Shown here: positions 18,414 to 27,998 of the stretch, piece after piece
How positions within the stretch are numbered: the first letter of the stretch is position 1
How the letters are laid out: every line of letters starts with the position of its first letter
Assembly (NCBI RefSeq): GCF_014171575.1
Contig: NZ_CP050453.1
Coordinates: 2,728,001 to 2,792,000, forward strand
Source of the DNA: Microbacterium sp. Se63.02b
GTDB lineage: Bacteria > Actinomycetota > Actinomycetes > Actinomycetales > Microbacteriaceae
Reading direction: 5' to 3'
Length of the DNA: 64,000 bases
Notes under the pieces: model-generated
What the model was told of the DNA's origin: nothing
Database searches by the model: none
What the model saw: only the letters and a program-made list of their open reading frames with translations
Program-made: the position numbers and the translations under genes

Positions 18414-19217
18414 ATGGCGTCGGAATCGGTGGGCGGCACCCAGACCGTCGAACGGGCGATGTCCTTGCTCGCCTGCTTCACGGAGGAGTCCGGCGAGCTG
18501 CGGGTCTCGGAGCTCTGCACGCTCACCGGCCTCGGGCAGTCCACGGTCTCCCGCATGATGTCGGCCCTCGACCGCATGAAGTTCGTGGTGCAGGACAATC
18601 GCACCGGGCTCTACCGCCTCGGCCCCGCGGCCGTCTCCCTCGGCACCATCGCCCTCAACGGCTCCCCTCTCTTCCGCGCGTCCCGGCAGATCGCGCAGAA
18701 CCTCGCGCGCCGGATCGAGATCGGCGTGAACGTGGCCGAGCTCAGCGGCTTCACCTTCATGTACCTGTGCAACTTCGAGGGCGCCCTCGCGCCGAAGTCG
18801 TTCGACATGGCAGGGCGCACGGGCCCCCTGCACGCGACGGGCCTGGGCAAGGCCCTTCTCTCCGGCATGACCGACGCGCAGGTGGACGAGTACTTCACGC
18901 AGACGCCTCAGCGCTTCACCCCGCACACCATCGTCGACCGCGAGGCCATGCAGACCGCCCTCGACGAGACCCGCAGCCGTGGCTACGCGACCGAGATCGA
19001 GGAGCTCGCCTTCGGCCGCGCCTGCATCGCCGCGCCGATCCGCAACCGTGCGGGCGAGATCGTGGCGGGCATCTCGGCGAGCGGCCCCCTGTCGGTGCTG
19101 GATCTGCACGCCCCGCACCAGGAGCTCGCCCTGCAGCTGATCGAAGCCGCCGACGAGATCTCGGTCGCCCTCGGCTACAGCCCTTCGCGCACCGCATCGG
19201 CGTTCGCGGCGCTCTGA
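18414..19217 (+). CDS. IclR-family transcriptional regulator
   Basis: A 267-residue regulator. The N-terminal winged helix (residues 10-70: TQTVERAMSLLACF, LTGLGQSTVSRMMSALDR, NRTGLYRLGPAAVSLG) is followed by the GAF-like effector domain (residues 85-250) with the family motif HATGLGKALLSGM and the FGRACIAAPIRNRAGEIVAGISASGP segment. It is transcribed divergently from the sugar importer and followed 84 nt later by the enolase-superfamily dehydratase. This context suggests it senses a sugar-acid intermediate and controls both divergent promoters of the locus; that target assignment is inference. Confidence 0.93.
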   Translation: MASESVGGTQTVERAMSLLACFTEESGELRVSELCTLTGLGQSTVSRMMSALDRMKFVVQDNRTGLYRLGPAAVSLGTIALNGSPLFRASRQIAQNLARRIEIGVNVAELSGFTFMYLCNFEGALAPKSFDMAGRTGPLHATGLGKALLSGMTDAQVDEYFTQTPQRFTPHTIVDREAMQTALDETRSRGYATEIEELAFGRACIAAPIRNRAGEIVAGISASGPLSVLDLHAPHQELALQLIEAADEISVALGYSPSRTASAFAAL

Positions 19218-19301
19218 GCTCTGCCGCTGCGTGCGGCTCCCGTTCCCCGACCGCGGCGCCCCGCCGTCGGCCGCTCGACCATCCCTGTCTTCGGAGACCC
19301 C

Positions 19302-20462
19302 ATGAGAATCACGCGCGTCCAGACCTTCCCGCTCTACCTCTCGAAGGAGGATGCGAACAACTCGTATGCGGGCGACACCGCCGTCGAGCACCGCGGCTAC
19401 GTGATCCGCCCACCGTGGCGGAGCCTGTACTCCCCGGGCTACGAGACCCTGCTCGTGAAGATCGAGACCGATGAGGGACTGGTCGGCTGGGGCGAGGCAC
19501 TGGCACCCGTCGCGCCGGTCGTCGCAGCGGCCATCGTCGACAATCTGCTGACTCCGCTGATCCTCGGCGAGGACCCGCGCTCGGTGCGCACGCTCTGGCA
19601 CCGGATGTCGGAGTCGATGCGGGAACGCGGACACCTCACCGGACACCAGGCCGACGCGATGGCCGCGGTGGACATCGCCCTCTGGGATCTGTGGGGCCAT
19701 GCGACCGGCCTGTCGGTCTCGGAGCTCGCCGGCGGCCGCTTTCACGAGGTCCTGCCAACCTATGTCTCCGGGATCCGCGGGGCCGACGACGTCGAGCGCG
19801 CGGAGAAGGCCGCAGAGCTCGTCGAGGGCGGCGTGCGGCGCATCAAGCTGCACCTCGGCATCGACATCCGCACCGATCTCGCGACCTATGACGCGATCCG
19901 CGCCGTGCATCCCGATCTCGAGGTCGCGCTCGACGCGCATTGGACCTACCGGCTCGGCGAGGCACGTGCCCTCGGCCGCGAGCTGGACGACCGGAGGGCG
20001 TGGTTCTTCGAGGCACCGCTGGCGCCGGAAGACGTCGAGGGTCACCGCGACCTCGCCGCCGCGCTCGCGACCCCGGTCGCGGTGGGCGAGGCCATGCGCA
20101 GTCGCTTCGAGTTCACGGACTGGCTCACCCGCCGCGCCGTCGGTCTGACGCAGCCCGACATCGGCCGCACGGGCATCACCGAGGGTCTCGCGATCTCCGC
20201 GGTCGCCGACGCGTTCCACGTCCCGGTCGCTCCGCACCACTCCGCCGCCTTCGGTATCGCGATGGCCGCCGGCGTGCGCGTCGCCGCGAGCGCTGCATCG
20301 CTGCTCGCCTTCGAATACCAGCCGTTCACGCTGCCCGTCGCGAACCGCCTCCTCACCACACCGCTCGAGGTCCGTGCGGACGGCGGCTTCGTCGTGCCGA
20401 CCGGTCCGGGGCTCGGCGTCACGGTCGACGAAGCGGCCATCGCGGAGTACGTGCGGCACTGA
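19302..20462 (+). CDS. Enolase-superfamily sugar acid dehydratase
   Basis: Member of the mandelate racemase/muconate lactonizing enzyme group, 386 residues. The N-terminal capping domain contains VKIETDEGLVGWGEALAP. In the barrel, RRIKLHLG carries the base Lys, DAHWTY the first metal-binding Asp, FFEAPL the second ligand, VGEAMRSRFEF the third, and PHHSAAFG the second catalytic His. Metal-dependent beta-elimination of an acid sugar to a 2-keto-3-deoxy acid is the typical role for such genes next to KDPG and DapA-type aldolases. The substrate (gluconate, galactonate or another aldonate) cannot be read from the sequence. The frame is intact. Confidence 0.88.
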   Translation: MRITRVQTFPLYLSKEDANNSYAGDTAVEHRGYVIRPPWRSLYSPGYETLLVKIETDEGLVGWGEALAPVAPVVAAAIVDNLLTPLILGEDPRSVRTLWHRMSESMRERGHLTGHQADAMAAVDIALWDLWGHATGLSVSELAGGRFHEVLPTYVSGIRGADDVERAEKAAELVEGGVRRIKLHLGIDIRTDLATYDAIRAVHPDLEVALDAHWTYRLGEARALGRELDDRRAWFFEAPLAPEDVEGHRDLAAALATPVAVGEAMRSRFEFTDWLTRRAVGLTQPDIGRTGITEGLAISAVADAFHVPVAPHHSAAFGIAMAAGVRVAASAASLLAFEYQPFTLPVANRLLTTPLEVRADGGFVVPTGPGLGVTVDEAAIAEYVRH

Positions 20463-20478
20463 CCCTGCGGGAGCGCCG

Positions 20479-20524
20479 CGAAAGGGTGGGCCGGCCGGAG
20501 CGATCCGGCCGGCCCACCCTTTCG
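20479..20524. terminator. 20-bp perfect bidirectional terminator
   Basis: CGAAAGGGTGGGCCGGCCGG and its exact reverse complement enclose a 6-nt loop. It lies between the convergent dehydratase and the large secreted-protein gene. Confidence 0.92.
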
Positions 20525-20528
20525 TCGT

Positions 20529-23500
20529 TCAGTCCCCGATGCGCACGAACTGCGCAGCGCTGACACGGTGGATGCTGGTGTTGCGGACTTCGAGCCGCAC
20601 GGTGCCGACGGCGTCGGCGTCGTACCGGAACGAGCCCAGCGAGCGCCACGCCGCGGCGCCCTGCGTCTGATCGACGATCACCTCGGAGCTGCCGTTCTTA
20701 TGCTCGACGACGTACGCCGCCGAGGTGGTCGTGGTCGAGTTCGTCGGATACCAGACCGAGACCCGGTACAGCCCGGCCTGCGACAGGTCCACGTTCCACG
20801 TCACGGTGCTGCCGACCGAGTCGGAGTCGCTGTAGCGCGTCCGGGTGCCGTTCCATCCGGACAGTCCGCTGGGGTACCAGTTGCCGGATTCCAGGTAGCC
20901 GGGCCACGGAGACTGCGTGTGCGCGATCACGCCCTCGTCTGCCACCCGCACCAGCACGCCGCGGCGCAGCGTCTGATCGAGCCGTGCCTCGAACCGCGTC
21001 GACGAGCCTGGCGCGACCCCCGAGCCGGCCGTGACGGTCCAGGTGTGCGTCAGGTCCGACCTCGGCGGCACGGTGATGGTCGCGCTCTGCTGCCCGACAC
21101 TCCATCCGGTGAGGCCGTACAGTGCGAGCGTGGCTTGCAACGGAGCGACGCCGGTGTTGATGACGAGCGCGGTCAGCTTCGCGACGGCGCCGGGTCCGCT
21201 GACGATCTCGACATCGGACGTGAGCGACACCAGCCGACGGCGGTCGATCACCTCGATCGTCGCCGGACGCAGGGTCACGGGGTCCTCTCCCGGCATCGAC
21301 AGCTTCGCGGCGACCTCGACCTCGCCGACGGGCGCTGCCGCGGCGATGATGACCGCTGCCTCGACCCTGGCCGTGTCGTGTGCCGGCACCGCGATCGCCG
21401 GCACGGCGCCATCGAGCTGCCACCCGGTCGGCAGGGTCATCGCGATGTCGCCGGTGATCGGATCATCCGTCGCGTTGCGCACCTCGATGATCAGCGGGAC
21501 GCGATCGCTCGCGGTTCCGGTCGCCTGGGCGACGACGTCTCCGGTCACGCCGGGGTTCTCCCCGCTGATCCGCGACGGCAGTCGCAGAGTGACCTCCGAG
21601 GTCGTCGTCCCCCCGGTGGTGATCGTGTACCGGAACTGCTTCGTGAGGTCGTCGACGGGGATCGTCCACTCGTACGGGTACACCTTCTGCGGCGCCTGCT
21701 TCAATGCGCCTCCGCCAATGCGGTACGACAGGGTGGCCTGCTGCTCGGTGTCGATCTGCACGTAGGCGTCGTACCCGTCGCCGCCCGGCCGCACGAGCAG
21801 CATCCCCCGCGCGACGCCGTACTCGGTGGCGGTGTCGGTGTCGATCTCGTGGAAGCTGTCGCGCCCGTGGTCGACGACGTCGTCGTGCGGGAGCCCCGGC
21901 CTCTGCACCGCCACGTTCCGCACCACGAGGGCGAGGAGTCCTCTGGCCGGCACGGAGACCGTGATCCGCCCGCTGACGGCTGCCGTGGTGGATCGCGAGC
22001 CGTTCGCGGCCACGATCTCCACCGCGGTCGAGGAGCTGCGTGGCAGGCCGGTCAGCTCGCTGGAGAGATCGACGGTCACCTGCTGCGCGGCTCCAGCCGA
22101 ATTGGTGAGGCTGACGTAGAGGGCGTCGTTGCCGACACCGCCGATCCAGTTGACCAGCGGATTGTCCAGGGAGAGGAGCCCTTCGGGGAAGTAGGGCCAC
22201 ACACCGTCCTCGCCGAAGAACGTGCCGGGGGCGTGGCCGTAGGCGAAGAACTTGAAGTACGCGAAGTCGGCCTCGAACACATGGGGGAATTCGATGGCGC
22301 CGCCGCTGCGGTAGAAGCTCTCGCTGATCAGGTAGTCCATCGCGAGCCCGAGCTGGGCCGGTGCGTGATGGAAGTAGTACCCGGTGATGCCGACGGGGCC
22401 GCTGGTCGCGAAATCGGGCTTCATGTGCGCGACCTGGAACTGGCGACCGTAGTAGCCGGGGTAGGTGGTGAACCGGCCGATCACCATGTTGTGGGCGATG
22501 TCGGCCAGCAACCCGTCTCCCGTGTGATGCGCGAGCCGCAGCAGCGCTCCCGCCCAGCACGGGTTGAACACATAGCCGCCGCCGGGGTTCGTGAGTGTGC
22601 TGACACCGAGCTTGAACGACGACAGCGCCTCGAACGTCAACCCGGAGGGCGAGACGTACCAGGCGGGGACCGTCTCCGTGGGGACGCTCGTGTTCGGGTA
22701 CGACGGCAGCGAGGAGCGTGTCTCCCAGTCGTACTGCTGTGTGATGACGTGCCCGACGGGGACCGTGACCGTGCCGCCGGGAACGGGGCGCACCGCCGTC
22801 TGCGTGATGAAGCGCTGGACCTCCCGGTAGGCGCCGTCGAGGAATTCGTCCTCCCCTGTCACCTCGAACATCTCCAGCAGGTCCACCCAGTAGCGGGAGA
22901 AGCTGTAGGCGAATCCGCCGGGAGGCTGGCCGTTGCTCCGGTACGGGGTCAGGATCTGCTCCTGCGAGTATCGACGCGCGATCAGCGTGGCCTCGGTCAG
23001 ATAGGCGGGGTCGCCGGTGATGCGGTAGGTCGCCAGGGCGTTCGAGAACGGCGCCCTGCTCTGACCGACGACGCCCGCCTTGGTCGCCTGGACGGCGAGT
23101 CGCTGGATGCCGGCGTTGCGGCCGTGCGTGAGCTGGGAGAGCGCGGCGAGGTTCACCGCGTCGGTGGGTATCCGCCCGATGCGGTACTGCGTCGTGTCGT
23201 TGTAGACCGGGCTCCCGATCACCGGCGAGTGCCCGATGCCCTTCCGGGAGACCTGGTACTCGACGAGGGGCCGCGCTCGACGTTCGTACAACGTGCTGTC
23301 GGCGGTCCCGGTCAGGTAGTGCGCGGCGAGGACGACGCCGCTCGCCGCGGTACGGACGGCATCCTCGTTCTCCACGTCGACGAACCCCTTGGCGCGGCTC
23401 CACCATCCGGAGTGCGAGGGATGTAGTCGACGGCGTCGTCGCCGTCCGGCTCGACGGCGATCAGCGCCGCCATCGCGTGCACGGCATCCGTCAACGATCG

Positions 23501-24536
23501 GTCGTACACGTTCTGCCGATACGCGGTCAGCCCGTACTCGTGCCGACACAGGTGCGTGTACGTGCCGTACAGGTGTCTGCGCGCGCGGCGAGCCCGAACG
23601 CGAAGCCGCGCTGCTCGCCGACGGCCATGGCGGTGCGCAGGCCCGGCTGCGGCGAGTAGATGCTGGGCACGATGTCGAGGCTGTCGTTGCGCAGGCTCAT
23701 GCCGTACGGCTGCCTGTCCGACATCAACTGCCGCTCGTGCACGAACTCCGCCACCTCTGCGGGGAGGTAGACGCCGGATGTGATGGCGACGCTGCCCACC
23801 GCGTACTGCGTGAGCGCCATCGGCGCGAAGAGCTCCCACGCCCCCAGCGGCGCCGAGCCGTCGAGCACGGAGAGGGCGTGCTGATACGACCCGCACAGCA
23901 CTTCATCCAGGTCGTCGAGCGACCTGGTGTCCTGGCTCTGATAACCGACGATGTAGTCGCCGGCGATCTTGGCCGTCACCACGTGGTGGGCCTCGGGGTT
24001 GGGTCCGTCGAGCCGCCAGCGCACCACGAGGTCGAAGTCGTCCGTACTCGTCGTCAGTTCGATCACCTGCGGGCCGAGCACCTGGTACGACGTGAAGCCG
24101 AGCCAACTCGGGGACAGCGGTCCATAGAGTTCCGGCGCGCTGCCGGTGGGCAGCGTGCCCTCCAGAACGAGCCACTGCTCGTCGAAGCGATGCGAGGGGT
24201 CGGTGACGGGAAGCCATCCACCGGCGTGCGCGACCTCGAGGTCGCGCACGATGGTCGTCCCGCCGTCCCAGGTGGCGTGGAAGAACGTCATCCGATGGCT
24301 CTGGCCCACGAGCTGCGCGACCTGCGTGAAGACGAGGTTCGGCTTGTCCAGTCGGCGGAGCGCGTCGGCGTAGACGCCTCCGTCGTGGTGAGCTGCGCGA
24401 CGGCCGCTGACGCGTTACCTGTCTGCGACCCGAGCACCGGCGGGAGCACCCCGGCGATCACCAGCATCCGCAGCACGGAGCGCCGGCTCCACAGTGCGGG
24501 ATTATCTTGGGCTTCATCGCCAGCAATTGAATCCAT
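20529..24536 (-). CDS. Giant secreted carbohydrate-active-like protein, Tat signal and golvesin-like domain, frameshifted
   Basis: About 1330 residues. WSRRSVLRMLVIAGVLPP at residues 16-33 is a Tat-type signal with cleavage near NASA. Next comes a beta-rich N-terminal region of about 250 residues. A long helical middle region follows with many Trp, Tyr and His clusters, such as YNDTTQYRIGRIPTDAV, YSFSRYWVDLLEMFE, GYYFHHAPAQLG and FGEDGVWPYFPEG. Then come sandwich domains resembling the NPCBM-associated NEW3 type and a golvesin/xanthan-lyase-like C-terminal domain (YRVSVWYP...VDQTQGAAAWRSLGSFRYD...). Three breaks lie near 24380, 23580 and 23419, the last fixed by one more G. The layout suggests a glycan lyase or hydrolase; no catalytic family was recognised. 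Confidence 0.7.
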
Positions 24537-24655
24537 GATCCACATAATGCAATTGGTATGCGATCATGTCAATGGATGATGCCTCAGGCGGTGCACCTCG
24601 TGCTGCCCGCACGGGTAACGTCGAACGCGCTGAGCACCACGAGAGGACGCATGCG

Positions 24656-25627
24656 GTGACGGAGGATTCTCCCGAGGAGATGACGGAGTACTCGCTGAGC
24701 ACGCTCATGGCGCCGCTCGAGCCGCCAGCGGAGCCCGACGACTTCGACGACTTCTGGCGCGAGACGTTCCTCGAATTCGGCGTCGGTCCGGTCGCATGGG
24801 AGTTCACGCAGGACCTCCCGCCGACGCCGACGCACCGTGTCGCCGAGATCCGATTCCATTCCTCCGCCGAGGAGCAGGCCGCCGCGTACGCCATGGTTCC
24901 ACACCGGATCGCCGAGACGCGTCGAGGGCTCGTGGTCGGGCACGGATACGGCGGACGCACCGCCCCCGACCCCGACCGCGTGCCCGCGGACACCGCGGCG
25001 ATCTTCCCCGTCGCACCGGCACGCACGCGGTCGCCGACAGCCGCTTCCCCGCACTGCCGGACGAACACGTGCTGGCGGGCATCGCGCACCGCGACACCTA
25101 CTCGCATCGTTTCAGCGCCGCCGATGTCTGGCGTGCCGCCACCGTCCTCCTCGACATGGCGCCCGCGGTGACCGGAGCGCTGGACTTCAGCGGCGGGAGC
25201 TTCGGTGGCGGGATCGGAGCGATGGCGCTGCCCTGGGATGATCGCTTCCGCAGAGCCGCGTTGGACGTGCCGAGCTTCGGGAATCACGATGTGCGGCTGT
25301 CGCGGCGCTGCACCGGGAGCGGGGAGGCCGTTCGCGAGCACCTGCGCGATCACCCCGAGGCGCGCCCCGTCCTCGACTACTTCGACGCAGCGACCGCGGC
25401 GCGTCGCCTGCGCATCCCGGTGCACGTGAGCGCCGCCCTGCTCGACCCCGCCGTCGACCCCCGGGGCAGTTCGCCGTCTACCACGCACTGCCCGGCCCCG
25501 CCGACTCGGCGTGCGCGCCTGCGGACACCTCGCAGGACCGATCGGCGAATTGTCCGATCGCCTCGCGCTTCAGGCCGGCACCGACTTCCTCGCGCTCCCC
25601 GATGAACGGCTCTCAGACAACGCATAG
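24656..25627 (+). CDS. Acetyl-xylan-esterase-like hydrolase (AXE1 type), frameshifts
   Basis: Alpha/beta-hydrolase resembling AXE1/cephalosporin-C deacetylase enzymes. It opens LSTLMAPLEPPAEPDDFDDFW, as that family does. Later segments are HVLAGIAHRDTYSHRFSAADVWRAATVLL and the nucleophile elbow GGSFGGGIGAMALPWDDRFRRAALDVPSFGNHDVRL. A closing GQFAVYHALPGPADSACACGH and FLALPDERL lie in other frames. At least three single-base losses (near 25017, in the C run at 25457-25461, and near 25515) explain this. GTG 24656 follows GAGAGGA by about 8 nt. No signal peptide is seen, so it probably deacetylates imported oligosaccharides. It faces away from the giant secreted protein and may share its promoter region. 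Confidence 0.78.
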
Positions 25628-25659
25628 CGATCTCCATAGAAATCACATAGGAGATTCCG

Positions 25660-25665
25660 CAGAAT
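25660..25665 (+). promoter_or_regulatory. -10-like box for leaderless response regulator
   Basis: CAGAAT is followed by 6 nt and the ATG at 25672, with no ribosome binding site. This is the same spacing as at other leaderless-type starts in the window. Confidence 0.35.
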
Positions 25666-25671
25666 AGGCGC

Positions 25672-26400
25672 ATGACCAGCGACCTGCCCGACCTGCGCCG
25701 TCCCGACGGCTCCCCCCTGCGCATCCTCGCCGTCGACGACGAGCAGATGCTCACCGACCTTCTCGCGATGGCCCTGCGCATGGAGGGGTGGGAGGTGCGC
25801 ACCGCCTCCTCGGGGATGGAGGCGCTGCAGGTCGCTCGCGATTTCGAACCCGACGCGCTCGTGCTCGACATCATGATGCCCGACCTCGACGGGATGTCGG
25901 TGCTCAAGCGTCTCCGCGAATCGGGCAACCTGGTCCCGGTGCTGTTCCTCACCGCGAAGGACGCCGTGGGAGACCGCGTCGCCGGGCTCACGGCGGGCGG
26001 CGACGACTACGTCACCAAGCCCTTCAGCCTGGAGGAGGTCATCGCCCGCCTGCGAGCGATCATCCGCCGCACCGGCCACGCCACCGCGGACGACGGGCAG
26101 TCGATCCTCCGCGTCGCCGACCTGACCCTCAACGAAGACAGTCACGAGGTGATGCGAGACGGCACCGAGATCGAGCTCACCGCCACCGAGTTCGAGCTGT
26201 TGCGCTATCTCATGCGCAACGAGCGCCGGGTGCTGTCGAAGGCGCAGATCCTCGACCGCGTGTGGAGCTACGACTTCGGCGGCAAGTCCTCGGTCGTCGA
26301 GCTGTACATCTCGTACCTCCGCAAGAAGATCGACGCAGGGCGCGCCCCGCTGCTGCACACCGTGCGCGGCGTCGGCTACATGATCAAGGCCCCGCAGTGA
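25672..26400 (+). CDS. OmpR-family response regulator
   Basis: A 242-residue two-component regulator. The receiver domain (residues 17-130) has acidic pocket Asp-Asp in LAVDDEQ, the phospho-acceptor Asp in ALVLDIMMPDLDG, the conserved Thr in FLTAKDA and Lys in TKPFSLEE. The C-terminal winged helix (residues 145-240) shows LTATEFELLRYLMRNERRVLSKAQILDRVW and the wing HTVRGVGYMIK. Its TGA overlaps the histidine kinase start, so the pair is co-translated. The signal and regulon are unknown; nearby systems are the flavin redox module downstream (convergent) and the esterase upstream. Confidence 0.96.
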   Translation: MTSDLPDLRRPDGSPLRILAVDDEQMLTDLLAMALRMEGWEVRTASSGMEALQVARDFEPDALVLDIMMPDLDGMSVLKRLRESGNLVPVLFLTAKDAVGDRVAGLTAGGDDYVTKPFSLEEVIARLRAIIRRTGHATADDGQSILRVADLTLNEDSHEVMRDGTEIELTATEFELLRYLMRNERRVLSKAQILDRVWSYDFGGKSSVVELYISYLRKKIDAGRAPLLHTVRGVGYMIKAPQ

Positions 26401-27917
26401 GTTCAGCGACGATGATGAGACGGCCGATGAGCCTGCAGACACGGCTGATGACCGCCGTGATCGGGTTCGTCTCGCTGATCCTCATCATCGTCGCCATCAT
26501 CACCAGTGCGACGCTCGGGAAGACGATGGAGGATCAGCTCGACCAGAAGCTGAACACCTACGCGCACCAGCTCGCCCGCCTGACCGAGGGCTTCGCGCCG
26601 TCGTCGGCCACCGCTCAGAACATCCTCACCGGCCCGTATTCACCTCCGGTGGGTCTGGTCTTCGTCGTCTCGAGTCCGGTCACCGGCTTCAGCGGGGCCG
26701 TCGTGACGAACACGTCGGAGGACGAGCTGAACGGTTCGCTCAAGAGCCTCGACGGCACGCAGATCGCCGAGATCGCGGTCGCGCTCAACGACGCATCCGT
26801 CGCCACGGTCTCCCTGTCCGACCTCGGCTCCTACCGGATGATGGCGGTTCCGGCGGCCAACGGAGTGACCGTCGTGACGGGGCTCCCCCGCGACGAGATC
26901 CAGAACCAGCTCGCGCAGCTGCTCACCGTGATCGCCCTCGCCACGATCGGCGGCCTGATCCTGCTGGCTCTGACCACGGCGATCACCATCAGGGTGAGCC
27001 TGCGTCCGCTCAGAGCAGTGGCGGTGACGGCCACCAGAGTCGCGAATCAGCAGCTCGACCGCGGAGAGGTCAGTATCACCGAGCGGGTACCGGCTTCTGA
27101 AGCCGACCCCCGCACCGAGACCGGCCTCGTGGGTGCGGCATTGAACAAGCTGCTCGATCACGTGAACACTTCGCTGGCCTCGCGGCAGAAGAACGAGGAG
27201 CGGATGCGCCGCTTCGTCGCCGACGCGAGCCACGAGCTCAGGACACCGCTCGCGTCGATCCGCGGTTACTCCGAGCTGTCGCTGCGCGCACTCCGGCAGC
27301 AGAGCACCGAGGAGCAGACCGAGGTCATCGAAGGCACCACGTCGTCGCTGGAGCGCATCCAGGCGCAGTCGCTGCGGATGACCCGCCTCGTCGAGGATCT
27401 TCTGCTGCTCGCCCGGCTCGACGAGGGGCAGGAGCTCGTCTACGGCACGGTCGACCTCACGCAGTTGGCCCTCGAGAGCGTCTCGGACGCCCGTCCGACC
27501 GCCCCCGACCATCACTGGAACATCGAGGTGCCCGACGAACCCGTCACGATCGTGGGCGACGCGGGCCGGATGCACCAGGTCGTGACGAATCTGCTCGCGA
27601 ATGCCCGGACGCACACCCCGGCCGGCACGTCGATCACTCTGAGCGTCGCGCGGGAGGCCGGTGAGGCGGTGCTGCGCGTTCACGACGACGGCCCCGGCAT
27701 CGACCCCGGCATCCGCGACGAGCTGTTCGCCCGCTTCGCGCGAGGCGACTCCTCTCGGGCCCGCCAGACCGGTGGCACCGGACTGGGACTCGCGATCGCG
27801 AAGGCCATCGTCGAGGGCCACCACGGGTTCATCTCCGTGACGAGCGAGCCCGGCGACACGACCTTCACCGTGCGCGTGCCGGTCACCCCGGCGGAGCGCG
27901 TGGATCCCGACGCCTGA
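26397..27917 (+). CDS. Sensor histidine kinase, HAMP type
   Basis: About 506 residues from GTG 26397, which overlaps the regulator stop by GTGA; ATG 26412 is also possible. A membrane helix at residues 15-40 and a second near 185-208 bracket an extracytoplasmic sensor of about 140 residues, followed by a HAMP linker. The H box is FVADASHELRTPLASIRGY; N box NLLANARTHTP; G boxes DDGPGIDPGI and TGGTGLGLAIAKAIVEGH. It is a classical orthodox kinase for the partner upstream. The frame is intact. A frame reading far upstream of 26397 is only an antisense-like extension. Confidence 0.95.
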   Translation: MSSATMMRRPMSLQTRLMTAVIGFVSLILIIVAIITSATLGKTMEDQLDQKLNTYAHQLARLTEGFAPSSATAQNILTGPYSPPVGLVFVVSSPVTGFSGAVVTNTSEDELNGSLKSLDGTQIAEIAVALNDASVATVSLSDLGSYRMMAVPAANGVTVVTGLPRDEIQNQLAQLLTVIALATIGGLILLALTTAITIRVSLRPLRAVAVTATRVANQQLDRGEVSITERVPASEADPRTETGLVGAALNKLLDHVNTSLASRQKNEERMRRFVADASHELRTPLASIRGYSELSLRALRQQSTEEQTEVIEGTTSSLERIQAQSLRMTRLVEDLLLLARLDEGQELVYGTVDLTQLALESVSDARPTAPDHHWNIEVPDEPVTIVGDAGRMHQVVTNLLANARTHTPAGTSITLSVAREAGEAVLRVHDDGPGIDPGIRDELFARFARGDSSRARQTGGTGLGLAIAKAIVEGHHGFISVTSEPGDTTFTVRVPVTPAERVDPDA

Positions 27918-27974
27918 CGCCGCGACGCCGCGGCCTTCCCGACGGGCATCCGAACTCCCGACGTGCCCGAGGCC

Positions 27975-27998
27975 GGGGTGGGGCCGGGCGGGGCGGGG
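27975..27998 (+). other. Putative G-quadruplex sequence
   Basis: Five runs of three or four G within 24 nt (G4-T-G4-CC-G3-C-G4-C-G4) lie between the convergent histidine kinase and redox genes. On the kinase transcript this could fold as an RNA quadruplex. A role in 3'-end formation is speculative. Confidence 0.45.

Noticed and set aside
20529..24500. A 952-codon plus-strand frame (20568-23426) as a gene
   Set aside because: It is rich in Arg, Gly, Val and His with no family features and is an exact shadow of the conserved minus-strand protein.
25788..27917. A 709-codon frame as a longer histidine kinase
   Set aside because: The first 200 codons lie antiphase over the response regulator and are Arg-rich. 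The kinase starts at the GTG overlapping the regulator stop.
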